This document shows, piece after piece, positions 53,346-64,000 of a stretch of DNA of 64,000 nucleotides. The DNA is from Acholoe squamosa (taxonomy: Eukaryota > Annelida > Polychaeta > Phyllodocida > Polynoidae). The stretch spans positions 3,598,501 to 3,662,500 of the forward strand of contig OX439041.1 of NCBI GenBank assembly GCA_949317995.1, in the 5' to 3' direction. How positions within the stretch are numbered: the stretch's first letter is position 1; each line of letters starts with the position of its first letter. A program made the translations under genes and the position numbers. Below the pieces are notes generated by a model. The model had not been told where the DNA came from, did no database searches, and saw nothing but the letters and a program-made list of their open reading frames with translations.

Positions 53346-54149
53346 CCAAGTATGATGATATATTTGTATGAAAAGATTGAGACATTGGTGCTACACACCT
53401 GTATAACCACTCTATACATGTAAAACCTGAAGCAGTGCCATGGCATTTCCTACCCTATAGACAAACCCCAGAGAAACAGGCCGCAACAGGGGAAGAATGT
53501 GAAAGGCTAGTAAAACAGGTGATTCTCAGAGAATGTGCTGAGGGCCCCTGGGCATCCAGATCCTTTTTAGTACAAAAAGCATCAGGAGGCCATAGGCTCG
53601 TAACAGATTTTCGTCATCTCAACCAGAATATAATCAATCAAGCCTTATGTACACCCCGGGCCGATGACACTCTAGACATGATAGGGTCACTCAGACCAAG
53701 AGTATTCATTAAACTAGATGCCCAACAGGGATTTTTTTGAATTCCTATAAGGGAGGAGGACCAGCATAAAACTGCATTCATAGCCGATGGGACTTGCTAC
53801 TGCCCCTGCGGGATTCTGCCATCTAGTAACATTGATTCTGAACAAACTCAAATACAAATGTGCCCTACCATACCTAGATGACATATTGGTACTATCACCA
53901 TCCATCGAACAACACTTCCATGAGCTGGAAGATGTTTTCAACAGCTTAAGAGTTGGTAAACTCAAATTGAAGAAATCAAAATGGGAATACTTCATAGACA
54001 GAATAGACTTCTTGGGAATGAGAGTCATACCCATGGGACTACAACCATCTCCCACAAAGGTGGAATCAATCAAAACCTTCCCAACACCAAAATCAGTCAA
54101 AAATGTCAGATCTTTCATAGACTATGCCATTACTTCAAGAAGTTTATAA
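53346..54149 (+). pseudogene. gypsy pol: reverse transcriptase, with stops and frameshifts
   Basis: The fingers/palm part at 53435-53740 (LVTDFRHLN; FIKLDAQQGFF) ends in a TGA at 53738. The same frame reads on for ~45 bp; sequence is then missing or shifted near 53780. From 53787 another frame carries the catalytic YLDDIL (about 53870-53887) to 54149. A further one-base shift near 54125 leads into RNase H. Not functional. Confidence 0.85.
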
Positions 54150-55153
54150 AAGGTTATGCCCAAATTGCTAGACCATTGTACGCTCTACAAACACATCTCA
54201 AAGCATTTGTCTGGACAGAGGACGCAGATAATGCTTTCAAAGCATTAAAGCATGCCCTCTGTACCAATGCTCTTCTCAGATATTCAAACTATGAGAAAGA
54301 GTTCAGTTTGGCAACTGATGCTTCCAATGTGAGCTTAGGAGCTGTACTCTCACAGAGAGATAATGAAGGAGTGCTCAGACCAGTAGCCTTTGCAGGTAGA
54401 ACCCTCTCCAAACATGAGAGAAATTACAATACCACAGAGAGAGAACTACTGGGAGTAGTATATGGAGTATTACACTTCAGACACTACCTAGAAACTAGGC
54501 ACTTCAAATTATACACAGACCATGCAGCCCTAATTCCACTATTAACCAATACAGGACTCACACATAAATGGGCCAGATGGGCTCTAGACATACAACAATT
54601 CTCATTCACCATTCAACATGTGAAGGGTGATGATTACACACCACCAAATACTAAGTCTAGAAGAGAATACCCAGATTCTGGACCCATGACTAACCCTCCA
54701 CCCCCACCAATGAGAGTTAGAGCAGTCAGTAGAACCAAGTTTGCAAAAGTAACAAAGAAAGTACCATTCAAAAGGGATGATCCACCCAACACCATTGAAA
54801 GACCAGAGAAACCCATTAGGGGTATCTTGAAACAATCTACACACTATGTGTTTTGCCATTGTGAGAGAGCATACTCACAACTCTTTCCAGATAATGACTT
54901 CGAGCCTATTGAATTCTCATCACTCAATCAGATGCTGAAGGCAACTCCTGAGGAGCCACCCTTCACCCCACCTGACTCAGATGATGAAGATTCAGAAGAC
55001 ACATTATATGCTATTTCTCAAGCAACTTCCAAAACAGTCAGGTTCTTTGAACCAATGCAGGAAGAGGAAACATCGAACCATTTGTGTCCTATGACCACAT
55101 GCCCAAAGACTAGAGAAATGATTTACGAGGACATATCAAAGCCCCCCACATAA
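54126..55153 (+). pseudogene. gypsy pol: RNase H and linker
   Basis: The frame contains the RT thumb/connection and RNase H (FSLATDASNVSLGAVLSQ; ERELLGVVYGVLHFRHYL; LYTDHAAL). A long Pro/Lys/Glu-rich linker to 55153 replaces the short linker of most gypsy elements. It is in a different frame from the RT palm. Confidence 0.8.
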
Positions 55154-56900
55154 TCACAAACTATTCTAAATGAGAAAAAGGTCACAGGAAACAAACCTAC
55201 CAAAACCCTACCTGCCAGGAAAAATGGCACAAAAGACACTGCATCTAATAAATCAAAGAACTCCGAGAGACAGAAGAATGACAATAAGCAAAATGTGCCT
55301 TTAAAGAAAAAGGTTGCCACCAAGGCGAGAATAGGCCCTCTAAAGGAGCCTACACACCAAAACAAGAGTGACACACCCCAAGAAAAGGCACAAGATAGGA
55401 CAATAGTCAATGAAAAAGAAAAAACAAAGAGACAGAATAAAACAACATGTGCTAGATATAAATCAATTGCTGGATCAGATTCCCGATACATCCATCTCAG
55501 GTACAAACCTTGGCTTGGAACAAAGGAAGGACAAGGAACTATTGCCCCTCATACAATATCTTGAGGATGGGACCTTGCCTGCACCAAAAGAACAAGGAAA
55601 TAGAATCATCAACCAAGGCCAGACATACACCTTGGTAAATGGTACATTAGTCCATATATGCTCCATAAATTGGAGAAAAACCAATACTGTACCACATCAA
55701 ATTGTTATACCACAGCAATGGGTAACAAGTACACTACAGTATTTTCATGACTCACCTACTGGTGGCCATCTTGGCTCAAGTAGGATGATGTCAGCACTCT
55801 GACCTAGGGTATATTGGAAGTCTATGCTAGCAGACACAACCAAATATGTTTCCACCTGCCACACTTGCCTCACAGCAAAAAGGCAAGTACACTCACACAA
55901 AACACCAATGACGGTGAGAGATTCAAGGCTTCACCAATGAAGTTCCTGTACCTTGATGCAGTGGGACCACTTCCCACAACGGCCAGGGGAAACAAACATA
56001 TACAAGTCTGCATAGATTATGCTACCAGGTATGCAACAGCTTGGGCTACTACTGACTTAAAAGCTGAAACAACAGCAGCAGAGTTCTACAAGAATATAAT
56101 TTGTCATCATGGAACACCAGCCACTCTCCAAACAGACATGTTATACAGGTGCAAAGTTCACAAAATTAACTAAACACCTCAAGATCAAACATAAATTTTC
56201 CTCACCGTACAGGCCTCAAAGCAATGGCCTTGTAGAGAAATTCAATGCTAGCATCCGGACAGCGCTCAGAGCATTCTGCTCAAAGCTTCAAAACAATTGG
56301 GACTCATTCATTGAACCCATAATCTCTGCATTAAACAACACCAAATCCCAAACCACAGGATTCACCACTTTCTTCCTACTCCATGGAAGAAACCCAGCCA
56401 CCCGAATGGACCTAGGGCTGCGAATACAGAAAGACATATCCACTGTAGCAGACCATGTAGCTAACATGATAACAAATCAAGATACCTCTAGGAGGAAAGC
56501 TGTACAAATGGTCACCAAGCTACAGAAGGAAAGGAAAGATAGATATGATAAGAAACTTACACCACAGGAAATCAAGGTCACCGACATGGTGTACCTCAAC
56601 ATACCAAGAATCCTGACCAACACAGAGTGTAAGAAGCTTCAACCCCTTTTTATGGGACCATAGGTTGTAGTAGACAGACCTAGTTTGACAAGTGCCAAAC
56701 TCAAAAACTTGGACACCAATCTGCTGGTGGCCAGACCTGTACACATAGACAGACTGAAAAAGGTTGTAGCTGTCAGTAACAATGAATTTGCACACAGGCT
56801 TATTCCACAAGCCAAATACTACAACAAAATTGTAAGGAACAAAAATGATATCACCCTTATAGCGGACATCGACAGCGGACAGCGACAGCACACACGGTGA
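55154..56900 (+). pseudogene. gypsy pol: integrase, multiply frameshifted
   Basis: Four overlapping frames carry successive integrase parts: N-terminal zinc-binding region (55410-55802; HDSPTGGHLG), the CHTC half and core start (55814-56173; FLYLDAVGPLP), the core end (56109-56663; YRPQSNGLVEKFN), and a C-terminal part (56685-56900; VARPVHIDRLKK). It is an old copy. A SINE composite starts near its end. Confidence 0.8.
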
Positions 56901-57347
56901 AAAAAGATGCGTCTCGCGGTTATGTTTGTGTATAATACACCTCCTCCCCCGGCAGCGGACAGCGACAGCGCACACGGCAAAAAAAGATGTGCCCGGACCG
57001 GGGCGCGATCCATGTACCTCTCACGGCTGAGTGCAACGTGCTAACCTCTAGACCACCACGTTTCCCATTTCAGTGCCACACTATCACTGGTTGGCTTTAT
57101 ATCATAGAGACACGGTTCTAACCAAGGTTCACTGTGGCGCAGTGCATAGGGAGTTGGATTTGGGATGTGAGACTGCAGGTTCGATCCCTACCTTGGCCTG
57201 GAAAATTTTGTGGGTTTTAACATGTAACATATAACCGCACGCCTTAGAAAAATGATGTTACAGCCTATATGGTGTGCAATATCGACAGATATGTGTATGG
57301 GAATATTCACCAAAAAGCACTGAGTAACCAAGAAATCGTGGTATAAT
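56865..57347. mobile_element. composite tRNA-derived SINE, copy A
   Basis: Shares order and sequence with 61400-61825: the phrase GGCAGCGGACAGCGACAGCG, a tRNA-like head TGGCGCAGTGCATAGGG...GGTTCGATCCC (57133-57187), TTTTAACATGTAACATAT, and an end region around GACAGATATGTG. A second tRNA-like segment on the minus strand (about 56988-57062; GGTCTAGAGGTTAG on that strand) is inserted only in this copy. Confidence 0.6.
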
Positions 57348-57379
57348 CATGGGTAATACAGGCCATGCTGCATTCGCCA

Positions 57380-57904
57380 CTAATTTATCCACTGAATCCA
57401 ACCCGATGCTCGATAAATATACCGTATCAGGCTCAAAGACTCCTTACCCTTCTGGGCTATTGATCCGCCACAAAGGACATCACAAGTGGTACCCGGAGGG
57501 ATTTTCACCGTATGCATAACCGAGCCTACTGAAGACACCTGTCTTATTACACACTGTACATGCAAGCCATAGGCGTTCCGGATACTCAACATTCCATCCC
57601 GGGGGTCCAATACGGCCCCGTATAGGCTTGCAAAATCTAAACCGAGGATTCCATCATCGCTAACCTCTGCGATGGTATGCGAAAGAACAAATTCTTTGCC
57701 TCCTATTCGGATAGGCATAAATGTCCTCCCAAAAGTTCTCATACTGCTTCCGTCGGCCCTGCAACCATTTACCCCCGTTTTGAGGTTCTCATGTTTGCTG
57801 GCCACCGAGTCGAAGAATCTTTTGGACACACAGGAATGGCTAGCTCCAGTATCCACTAAGAATTCTCCTACCCGACCTTCAACAGATATGGGTACATACC
57901 ACCG
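57380..57904 (-). pseudogene. second gypsy element: protease fragment
   Basis: Minus-strand frame with LVDTGASHSC (about 57845-57870) and GILGLDF (about 57630-57650), the two retropepsin motifs; it ends at 57380. It abuts a SINE tail at 57905. It differs clearly from the plus-strand protease at 52.5 kb, so this is another family. Confidence 0.75.
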
Positions 57905-58112
57905 TCTCCCTCCCAGCGGGGAGACGGTTTTAACTGGAAAACGTATGGAGGAGTTGACATTGTATACTTCTCCAATTTATTAAACATGTCCGGATTGAAA
58001 CTAGCAGCCTCTTGAAGATGTCCAAAAGGTGTTAGAGTAGGGTTATGGCTTTATAATGCACGGGGGTTATGAGCAAAAAAGCACTGTCCAAGCCAAAATC
58101 GTGAGATAAAAC
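57905..58112 (+). mobile_element. SINE body fragment (5'-truncated)
   Basis: Matches the body of the SINE at 28690-28880 (CGGTTTTAACTGG, ATGGAGGAGTTGAC, AAAAAAGCACTGTCCA). The tRNA-like head is absent. It is inserted between the gag and protease parts of the minus-strand gypsy fragment. Confidence 0.7.
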
Positions 58113-59422
58113 ATACTATCGGATCCTCCTTGACCATATTACATAACAGTCCACTGGCAGATTCAACGAGCTGCATAAAACTCCCAGCGAGGCCATACCA
58201 GGTACGCCACTGCTCAACGGCCATGCGTCCAGGACCACCTTTTAAACATCTAACCAGATGTGGTTTGGCCTCGTATGGGGTCCACCCATTACAATTCATC
58301 ACATCGATGAAGTCTTCAAACCATTCCTTCCATGGCCGAGTACCGATCTATTCCTTTGGGTTGACGGCTACCCTTCGGGCTGAGTTATGAGCATACCACA
58401 GCTTGTGCCTCCTTCTTCAACGTATCTTTTAACAAACGATACTTCTCACATTTTTCTTTCTGGGACCTTTGGTACTCGGTGGTCTCCTTATGGATTTTAT
58501 CCTGTTCCGAGAACAACTTGCTCTCCCTTTCCTTCTCATCCTTTGCCTTTAACTCCACCCGATGGGCTAGAGACGACAAACAATACTTGAGGTCAGATTA
58601 CTTTAGAATCACCTCCTGTTCGACAGAACAAAGCTTTACAATTCGTTCTCTTGTCTCATCTTCTATCTTCTTTTGCGCAGCTATGAATTGTTCGTGCTGC
58701 CTCTTAGCTTGTTGCTCTACCTGTTCTTTGGCTTTTAAATAAGCCGCAGTCGTCTTATACCCGGGCCCATCCAACGTCCATACCTGGGCTTCATCTAGGG
58801 ATAGCCCCAGAGTATACATTTCCGTACTTTTCGGTAATACCTCTCGGGTGATATCTCTCTGGGTGCCGGTAGAACCTTTTGGATCTTCCACATCCCTATC
58901 ATCATCGCTCTCATGATCTGATAATGTCATCAATGGGTTCCCCCGAGTTGATCGGACCGCCCCATGCATTCCCTCTCTTGTAGGCATCTCCGTCCGTTGA
59001 ATTGGACTTTGAGCCTTAGGGGTTTCCAGAATATTAGGAGCGCTCGCTGGGATGCTAGGTCCTAGCTGGTGCCTACTAGTTAAAACTTGAGACCAATCGC
59101 TCAAGTCTAACCTGGCAGGTTTGACCAACCCGCCTAATACCCCCGTATCCGAAGCAACCTGTCTAGGGGTACTTGGGTATAGTTTAACGATCCCATCTCC
59201 AATCATGGCAGGATCGTCTGTTAGACCCGGTGTCGAGAAGACTCCCTGTACACCTTCCAGGTTATATATATGCTGTTGACCCGGTTTCCAGTCTAACAGC
59301 AGATGCTGGGATGTGTAACCATCCTCTTCGAATCCCTCAAGCCCTGGGCTGGAGGAACTCGCATTAGGCAGTCTGCAACTTTCGACCGTCTGGCCGCGCT
59401 CCACCCCGAAACAACTGGTCAC
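58113..59422 (-). pseudogene. second gypsy element: gag with in-frame stops
   Basis: Minus-strand frames: 59422-58598 (disordered N-terminus, then a charged coiled coil near the end), the same frame past a TAA at 58600-58598 into a coiled coil (58579-58385), then a capsid-like segment (about 58350-58113; WKEWFEDF, AKPHLVRCLKGG) typical of retrotransposon gag. The stops make it non-functional. It belongs with the protease at 57380-57904. Confidence 0.65.
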
Positions 59423-59493
59423 GGCACCAGTGTAACGGTCCGTTTCGACTTATATGTTGGGTGGCTCTTTGGCTAGCTTAACACTAGAGATAC

Positions 59494-60681
59494 TGTCATA
59501 CTAGTGATTGTGCATGATCAAGTTGTCATATGAGAAATATCATATGACTAGTGGTATATAGAGAGTAAGAATATCAAGCTCTTATTAGTGTTATTCCAGT
59601 TATCACTGGTTTATTCAGCTTAGGCAGTATTGTTATGTATCAGTAATACAAATGTTAATATGCAGGTAATTTCCACACACAGTAAATATACAGTTATTTA
59701 TAAAGTATAAAGTTCAGTTCCACTCCACCTGTGTAATGGTAACATTAGTAATAATACACAGTCCAGTATGGTCCTAGGTGGGTTCCCACACCTAGCTCCT
59801 GACCTGCTGCTTAGTGCAGAGCTATAGCAGGCAGTAGGAGAGCTGGACTGGAGATGTTACCTCAGTGGTGGTTCTGGAGATTCTGTTTTCTAGAGGTGCC
59901 TGCTTGGGTTATAAGTACCCCCTCCTGGCTTGGCCCCTCAGACTGACTGGAGCCAGTGGCATCTTCCCTAGTCTCTGGTTGTTAGAGGGGAGTCTTTCAT
60001 GTCCATGGGGGTGCATAGGACGCCCCTATGAGCCTCCCAGCACCCCCATTATCCCGCTCAGTACTGCATCTTCAGACGCCCGTAACTCGGTCGTTTATGT
60101 GTCTAGAGCTTTCAAATTGCGCATGCCCAGAGGTGAATATGTGAAGTTACCACTGCCTGCTTTCTAGCTGTGTAACTTGCGCTGGTTTGTCTGAAACAGT
60201 ATTGGTTGCATAACTTTCTTATGTTGGGCCTTGATCTTGGGCTCATTTTGACCGTCTTATTATTGCGGTTACATAACTACTTTCATATTTGACCTCGGTT
60301 CCTCTGGAGCGACGCTAGAGCGACCGGAAGGTTATGGCGTCATTACTTATGTAACCTATCTTTCAGTCTTTGGTGCTCAGACACCCGTGATGGCGTCAGC
60401 AGTGCTCAGGCACCCATGGCAGCCGGTTGCATTCAATTTAAACATTATATATACTATTGTTCAGTGAACCATTAGGTCGGTCTGCTTTCACTATTAAATC
60501 ATTATATTGTGCAGTGGACCATGAGGTTCCTTTGGTCTTATAACTTATGCATATTCACCTAGCTGGTGTTCAGTGGACTGTGGACGCTCATGTGGACATT
60601 CAGTGTATTAATGCCTTATATATTCATGCATTAATATGATCATATGTTACAATTTATGGCATAATAAAATGGTACATGATA
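59494..60681 (+). mobile_element. E1 element copy 3 (1188 bp, TSD ATAC)
   Basis: Starts TGTCATACTAG, ends GGTACATGATA, with ATAC at 59490-59493 and 60682-60685. It is collinear with the other copies but has small deletions. No coding capacity. Confidence 0.8.
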
Positions 60682-61300
60682 ATACCAACACAACACAAGA
60701 AGTTCGGGCTGGGCAAAGCCCCAGACTTCCTACCGCTCCGGTAGGCCTTTAATGGGTAAGTAAACACACGTCTGGACTGGACTATGTCCAGTCCCCTTCT
60801 GACGTTCATCCGGCTCCTTAGTAGCAGCTGGACACGAGGCGTGGTGCTGCCCCCTCTTGTATCAAACAGGTATTGCGAAGCGAAGCCTGGTTGGCATAGA
60901 AGGAACGAGCACCACACAAACACATCTCTCGGATGAAGCACACGAGAGATACACAACGATGCCGGTCCCTACAATATTGATATAGTCTGCTCAGATGCAG
61001 GGAATATGCCTATTAGGTGCTACTGACATCCATAGCTTAATGTGACCTACTAAGTAGTTGTTCATAACCATTGAAATGGTCTGAGAATTTATATTCTCTT
61101 CATCTTCCACACTATTTATCCTTGTTCCCAGTTCTCTACAGTTTTGGCTAAGGCTGTATCCCTTACACAGAATGATGACAATAGATGTGAGAGTAGGGCA
61201 TAAATTTTTTAGCTTCAATTAGTTAAAAAGTGATGGATTTACGGACATCCACTCCCTACTATACATTATTGAACAAGTAATCAATGGATAACTCATGACG
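60682..61300. other. non-coding region
   Basis: Contains an inverted GGACTGGACTATGTCCAGTCC at about 60775-60795. No supported gene. Confidence 0.4.
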
Positions 61301-61301
61301 C

Positions 61302-61370
61302 GTGTGTGTTAGTGAAGGATAATGACACGAGGCCGTAGGCCGAGTGTTATTAGCCTTTGCTAACACACAC
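61302..61370. mobile_element. short fold-back element
   Basis: GTGTGTGTTAG (61302-61312) pairs with CTAACACACAC (61360-61370). Inner sequences (ATAATGACACGAGGCC and GGCCGAGTGTTAT) pair around a GGCCGTAGGCC centre. Confidence 0.6.
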
Positions 61371-61399
61371 AAGCGCTAACCACTAAACGTCTCCTCCAC

Positions 61400-61825
61400 C
61401 AAAGGCATCTCGCTGTTATGTTTAGTACTAAATACACCTCGTCGCCCGGCAGCGGACAGCGACAGCGCACAGGGCTTTGTATCATATCTAGATTTGGTTT
61501 GAACCAAGCTTTTCTCGTCGGTCTCTGTGGCGCAATGCATAGGGTGTTATGCTACGGACCTGAGATTGCAGGTTCGACCCCTACCATGGCAATGGAATAG
61601 TCTGTTGGTTTTAACATGTAACATATGACATGTAAAGACATGAGAGGCGTGCGGTTATCCTGGATAACCACACGCCTTACATGGATAACCGCACGCCTTA
61701 CATGGATAACCGAACGCCTTACAAAATTGATGTTACAGCCTATAGGGTGTGCAATATCGACAGATATGTGGATGGGAATAGACCCCAAAAAGCAATGTGT
61801 AAGCCAGAAATCGTGATATAACAAG
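61400..61825 (+). mobile_element. composite tRNA-derived SINE, copy B
   Basis: Collinear with copy A at 56865. The tRNA-like head is at 61528-61581 (TGGCGCAATGCATAGGG...GGTTCGACCCC). It carries a local triplication of GGATAACCGCACGCCTTAC-type units at 61655-61720. Confidence 0.6.
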
Positions 61826-62955
61826 GAAAAGGGAATAGATATATCGAAGGAACAAGGCAGTTCACAGAAATAATTGTGATACATCCAGGGAGAGATCTGA
61901 TTTCAGACTTCTCAAATTTTGCGGAGAGGCTCCCCATAGTACTGTATACTGGTCACTTTCGACTCTCCTCTGTCTATGAATATGAAGTACGGAAATTGTA
62001 TAGTCATTTTGTCAGCTGTATCATGTGGCTCTGATAACCATGAAAGATGTAGACTAAACCTTTCATACTCTCATTTTTGCTGAACTGGTGGCATCCATTA
62101 TCCATTAGCTCCACACTAGTACCCTATTGTGTTAAATTATAAAAGCTGTGTGATAAATCTGGTGCTGAGTATGAAGCAGACCCTGCACTGTAGCTGTGTC
62201 AGAGACCTTGTCACAGCTATATATCAACCACATGGTATTGTGTAGGGGCTGCTGAAAGTAGTCCAATCCTTTTACTAGTATACATACAGGTGCTTCTAGC
62301 ATGAGGCACTGATCTCATTTGCAATACTATCGCTATGGCACTGATCCCGATGCCAGAGGCAAGTGATTTGTGTTCACAGGGCTGTCCTAATCTGACTGCA
62401 CACTTTTCTTTAGCAAGACATTGTTCTACCTTCTTCAGGTGGCACAGCGGTAGAAGGTCGAATTGCCCTAGGGGACAACTGACTCTTACTGTATCTGCAA
62501 TGTTGACCCTGACACTCCACCATCCACCATCCAGCCATAGTATTGTAATGGTTTGTATTACTAGTTTGTTGGTTCGGGCCTTACCAATTAGGAAAGAAGG
62601 AGTAAGGCAGTAATTCAAGTGTATGCCAATGTAAGTTTATTGCTAAGACACTTAACGGCTACCCGGAAGATAATCAAGTGGCAGCTGATGTTAATGAATA
62701 GTTCTACACGGTAGGAGGCCAGGAGGGCCTCTGACATAGCGGCTGAGCCCCAGTCTTTATATACGGACCATGGTGTTTGTCGCCAGATGTCCCCACAGGC
62801 CCGGATCAGTGCTTCCACCTATCCGGAACCTGAGGAACACCCAGCGACTGGACTCACCTGCCATGCCAGACGGTACCCATAACTATGGTTATAATATAAT
62901 GCCTCTACAGTATGTATGTATGTGGAGCTGCTGACATGTGCCTCAGGTACCAAGT
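61826..62955. other. non-coding region
   Basis: No gene is supported. Overlapping frames at 62217-62618 have no recognisable domain. Confidence 0.4.
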
Positions 62956-62959
62956 AGAA

Positions 62960-62987
62960 CACACACACACACACACACACACACACA

Positions 62988-63035
<48 letters not shown>
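62960..63035. repeat. (CA)n(TA)n microsatellite
   Basis: (AC)n followed by (TA)n, directly next to the 3' end of the LINE. It may be the LINE's target-side tail. Confidence 0.9.
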
Positions 63036-63038
63036 TAT

Positions 63039-64000
63039 TTTTTTTAAAGTTGTTTATTGGGATAATTACATTTACAGAGTAAGTGCAATTGTAACCTGGT
63101 GCCCACGCATTGTGGTAATTATACCAAGCCCCCTTCACATTTCATTTTTGTTCTAACATTCTGAGTAAACAATTCAATCAGTAATGGCCTCATATTTGCT
63201 ATTCACATCAACAGTATATTATTGATACCCTTACAGAAAGACAAAAAATGAGTCAGCGATCAAAATAATGATGGGATGAGATGAGGATGAGGTCTAACTT
63301 TAAAGTTACACAAAAATTTGTCACATGAAACAATTCGGGTAGTCTCTCTTAATGGAGTTCTTAAAATCAGATAGGGTCTCTATGATTGTGTATTTTACTT
63401 TTAGTTGATTCCACATCGTGCAGGCTCTATACAAGGAGCTTCGAATTACGATAGGTTTGAGGCTATGTGGTATTAACAATCTTTTTCCCTGATGGAAGCG
63501 GGTGGGTATGTTTCTCTTATCGACTAGATTTTCACATTTTGACAGGTAGAAGGCATAGAATAAAAGATGTTGATCTCTCCTATCTGCAAGCTCCATACAT
63601 TTGCTAACGTTTTTGATTTGTTCTGTTGTCATGGATGGATTTTCTTCTAATTTAACTTTGTAAACTACTCTTAATGACCAATTTTGTAATAATTGTAATT
63701 TTTTTTGTTTCCCCTCGATAATCCCTGTCCCACACAAAGTCACAATAGTCAAAAGTTGGTAGCACCATAGTCTTAAAGATATCTAGAGCTGTAGAATTAT
63801 CAACAAATTTTCTCACTCTAGCAAATTGGAAGATTTTATGCCTTATATTCTGTGTACATTTTGTTCTATGATTTGTGAATTTAAGTTCAGGGTCAAGATC
63901 TATGCCCAAATATGAAAAATTATATACTCTCTCTAATACAGAATTATTTAACATAAATACACTATTTTCATTTTGGGCACCGTTATATAACATCCATTTA
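63039..64000 (-). mobile_element. non-LTR retrotransposon (LINE) 3' part, cut by the window end
   Basis: The minus-strand frames 63993-63652 and 63752-63321 encode the C-terminal side of a LINE reverse transcriptase (FSYLGIDLDPELKF; MVLPTFDYCDFVWD; LQNWSLRVVYK). The two frames are joined by a one-base shift near a T8 run at 63699-63706. A ~280-bp 3' UTR follows, with AATAAA near 63052 and an A-tail (T-run 63039-63046 on plus). It resembles the jockey/CR1/RTE-like group; the clade is not resolved. Confidence 0.75.

Noticed and set aside
28620..57200. Functional tRNA genes at the tRNA-like segments
   Set aside because: The A/B-box sequences lack a complete cloverleaf and are followed by shared SINE bodies.
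51119..60681. E1 copies 2 and 3 as the two LTRs of one retrotransposon
   Set aside because: Each copy has its own, different 4-bp duplication (AGAG, ATAC). The gypsy gag part lies outside copy 2, the interval contains oppositely oriented gypsy fragments, and a third solo copy exists at 298-1643.

Overview
The window is nuclear DNA of an animal, most likely an aquatic invertebrate. It holds spliced host exons with consensus splice sites, long minisatellites, tRNA-derived SINEs, Ty3/gypsy and LINE remnants, MITE-like elements, and one almost complete Polinton/Maverick (adintovirus-like) element. The host species cannot be named from the sequence; a mollusc or a non-vertebrate deuterostome would fit. 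Nothing here is bacterial.

Layout. 1-5.2 kb: a ~68-bp repeat array interrupted by a 1.35-kb element (E1 copy 1) and a 465-bp MITE, then three tandem 1056/1067-bp units. 5.36-10.85 kb: an AT-rich island with four densely packed plus-strand ORFs (5.62-7.59 kb) that look viral or mobile. It is flanked on both sides by related ~250-bp direct repeats; on the right these are amplified as 654-bp units carrying a 396-bp insertion that the last unit lacks. 11.7-12.0 kb: a solo LTR.

13,000-26,844 is the Polinton. It has 6-bp target duplications (AGCCTG), ~400-bp terminal inverted repeats, and a leftward gene block: death-domain protein, packaging ATPase, membrane-active small protein, conserved virion-associated protein, integrase with chromodomain, penton-like protein, basic core protein, major capsid protein, adenain-type protease and a coiled-coil protein. 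Two further leftward genes (an HD/DUF5662-like protein and an RNase-toxin-like protein) and two rightward genes (protein-primed DNA polymerase and a Cys-rich protein) complete it. The morphogenesis genes are open. The polymerase has lost its exonuclease domain and palm motif A, and the integrase carries one in-frame stop before the chromodomain, so this copy is probably not autonomous.

30.4-34.3 and 37.8-37.9 kb: a 43-bp minisatellite with a 1376-bp higher-order repeat. It is split by a 3.48-kb DNA element with 14-bp terminal inverted repeats and eight copies of a 15-bp motif in a regular alternating orientation. 38.8-40.3 kb: a host gene in two coding exons, a BK-channel beta-subunit (KCNMB)-like protein. 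41.9-46.0 kb: GA-rich microsatellites and a 39-bp minisatellite.

50.4-56.9 kb: a decayed Ty3/gypsy element split between gag and protease by E1 copy 2. 57.4-59.4 kb: a second, minus-strand gypsy gag-protease fragment. E1 copy 3 follows at 59.5 kb, and SINE composites lie on both sides of these. The window ends in a truncated minus-strand LINE.

The strongest leads are: homologous HD-like genes in the AT-rich island and in the Polinton; tandem death domains and an RNase-toxin-like gene as Polinton cargo; the motif-array transposon; and the E1 family, whose insertion sites can be reconstructed exactly.
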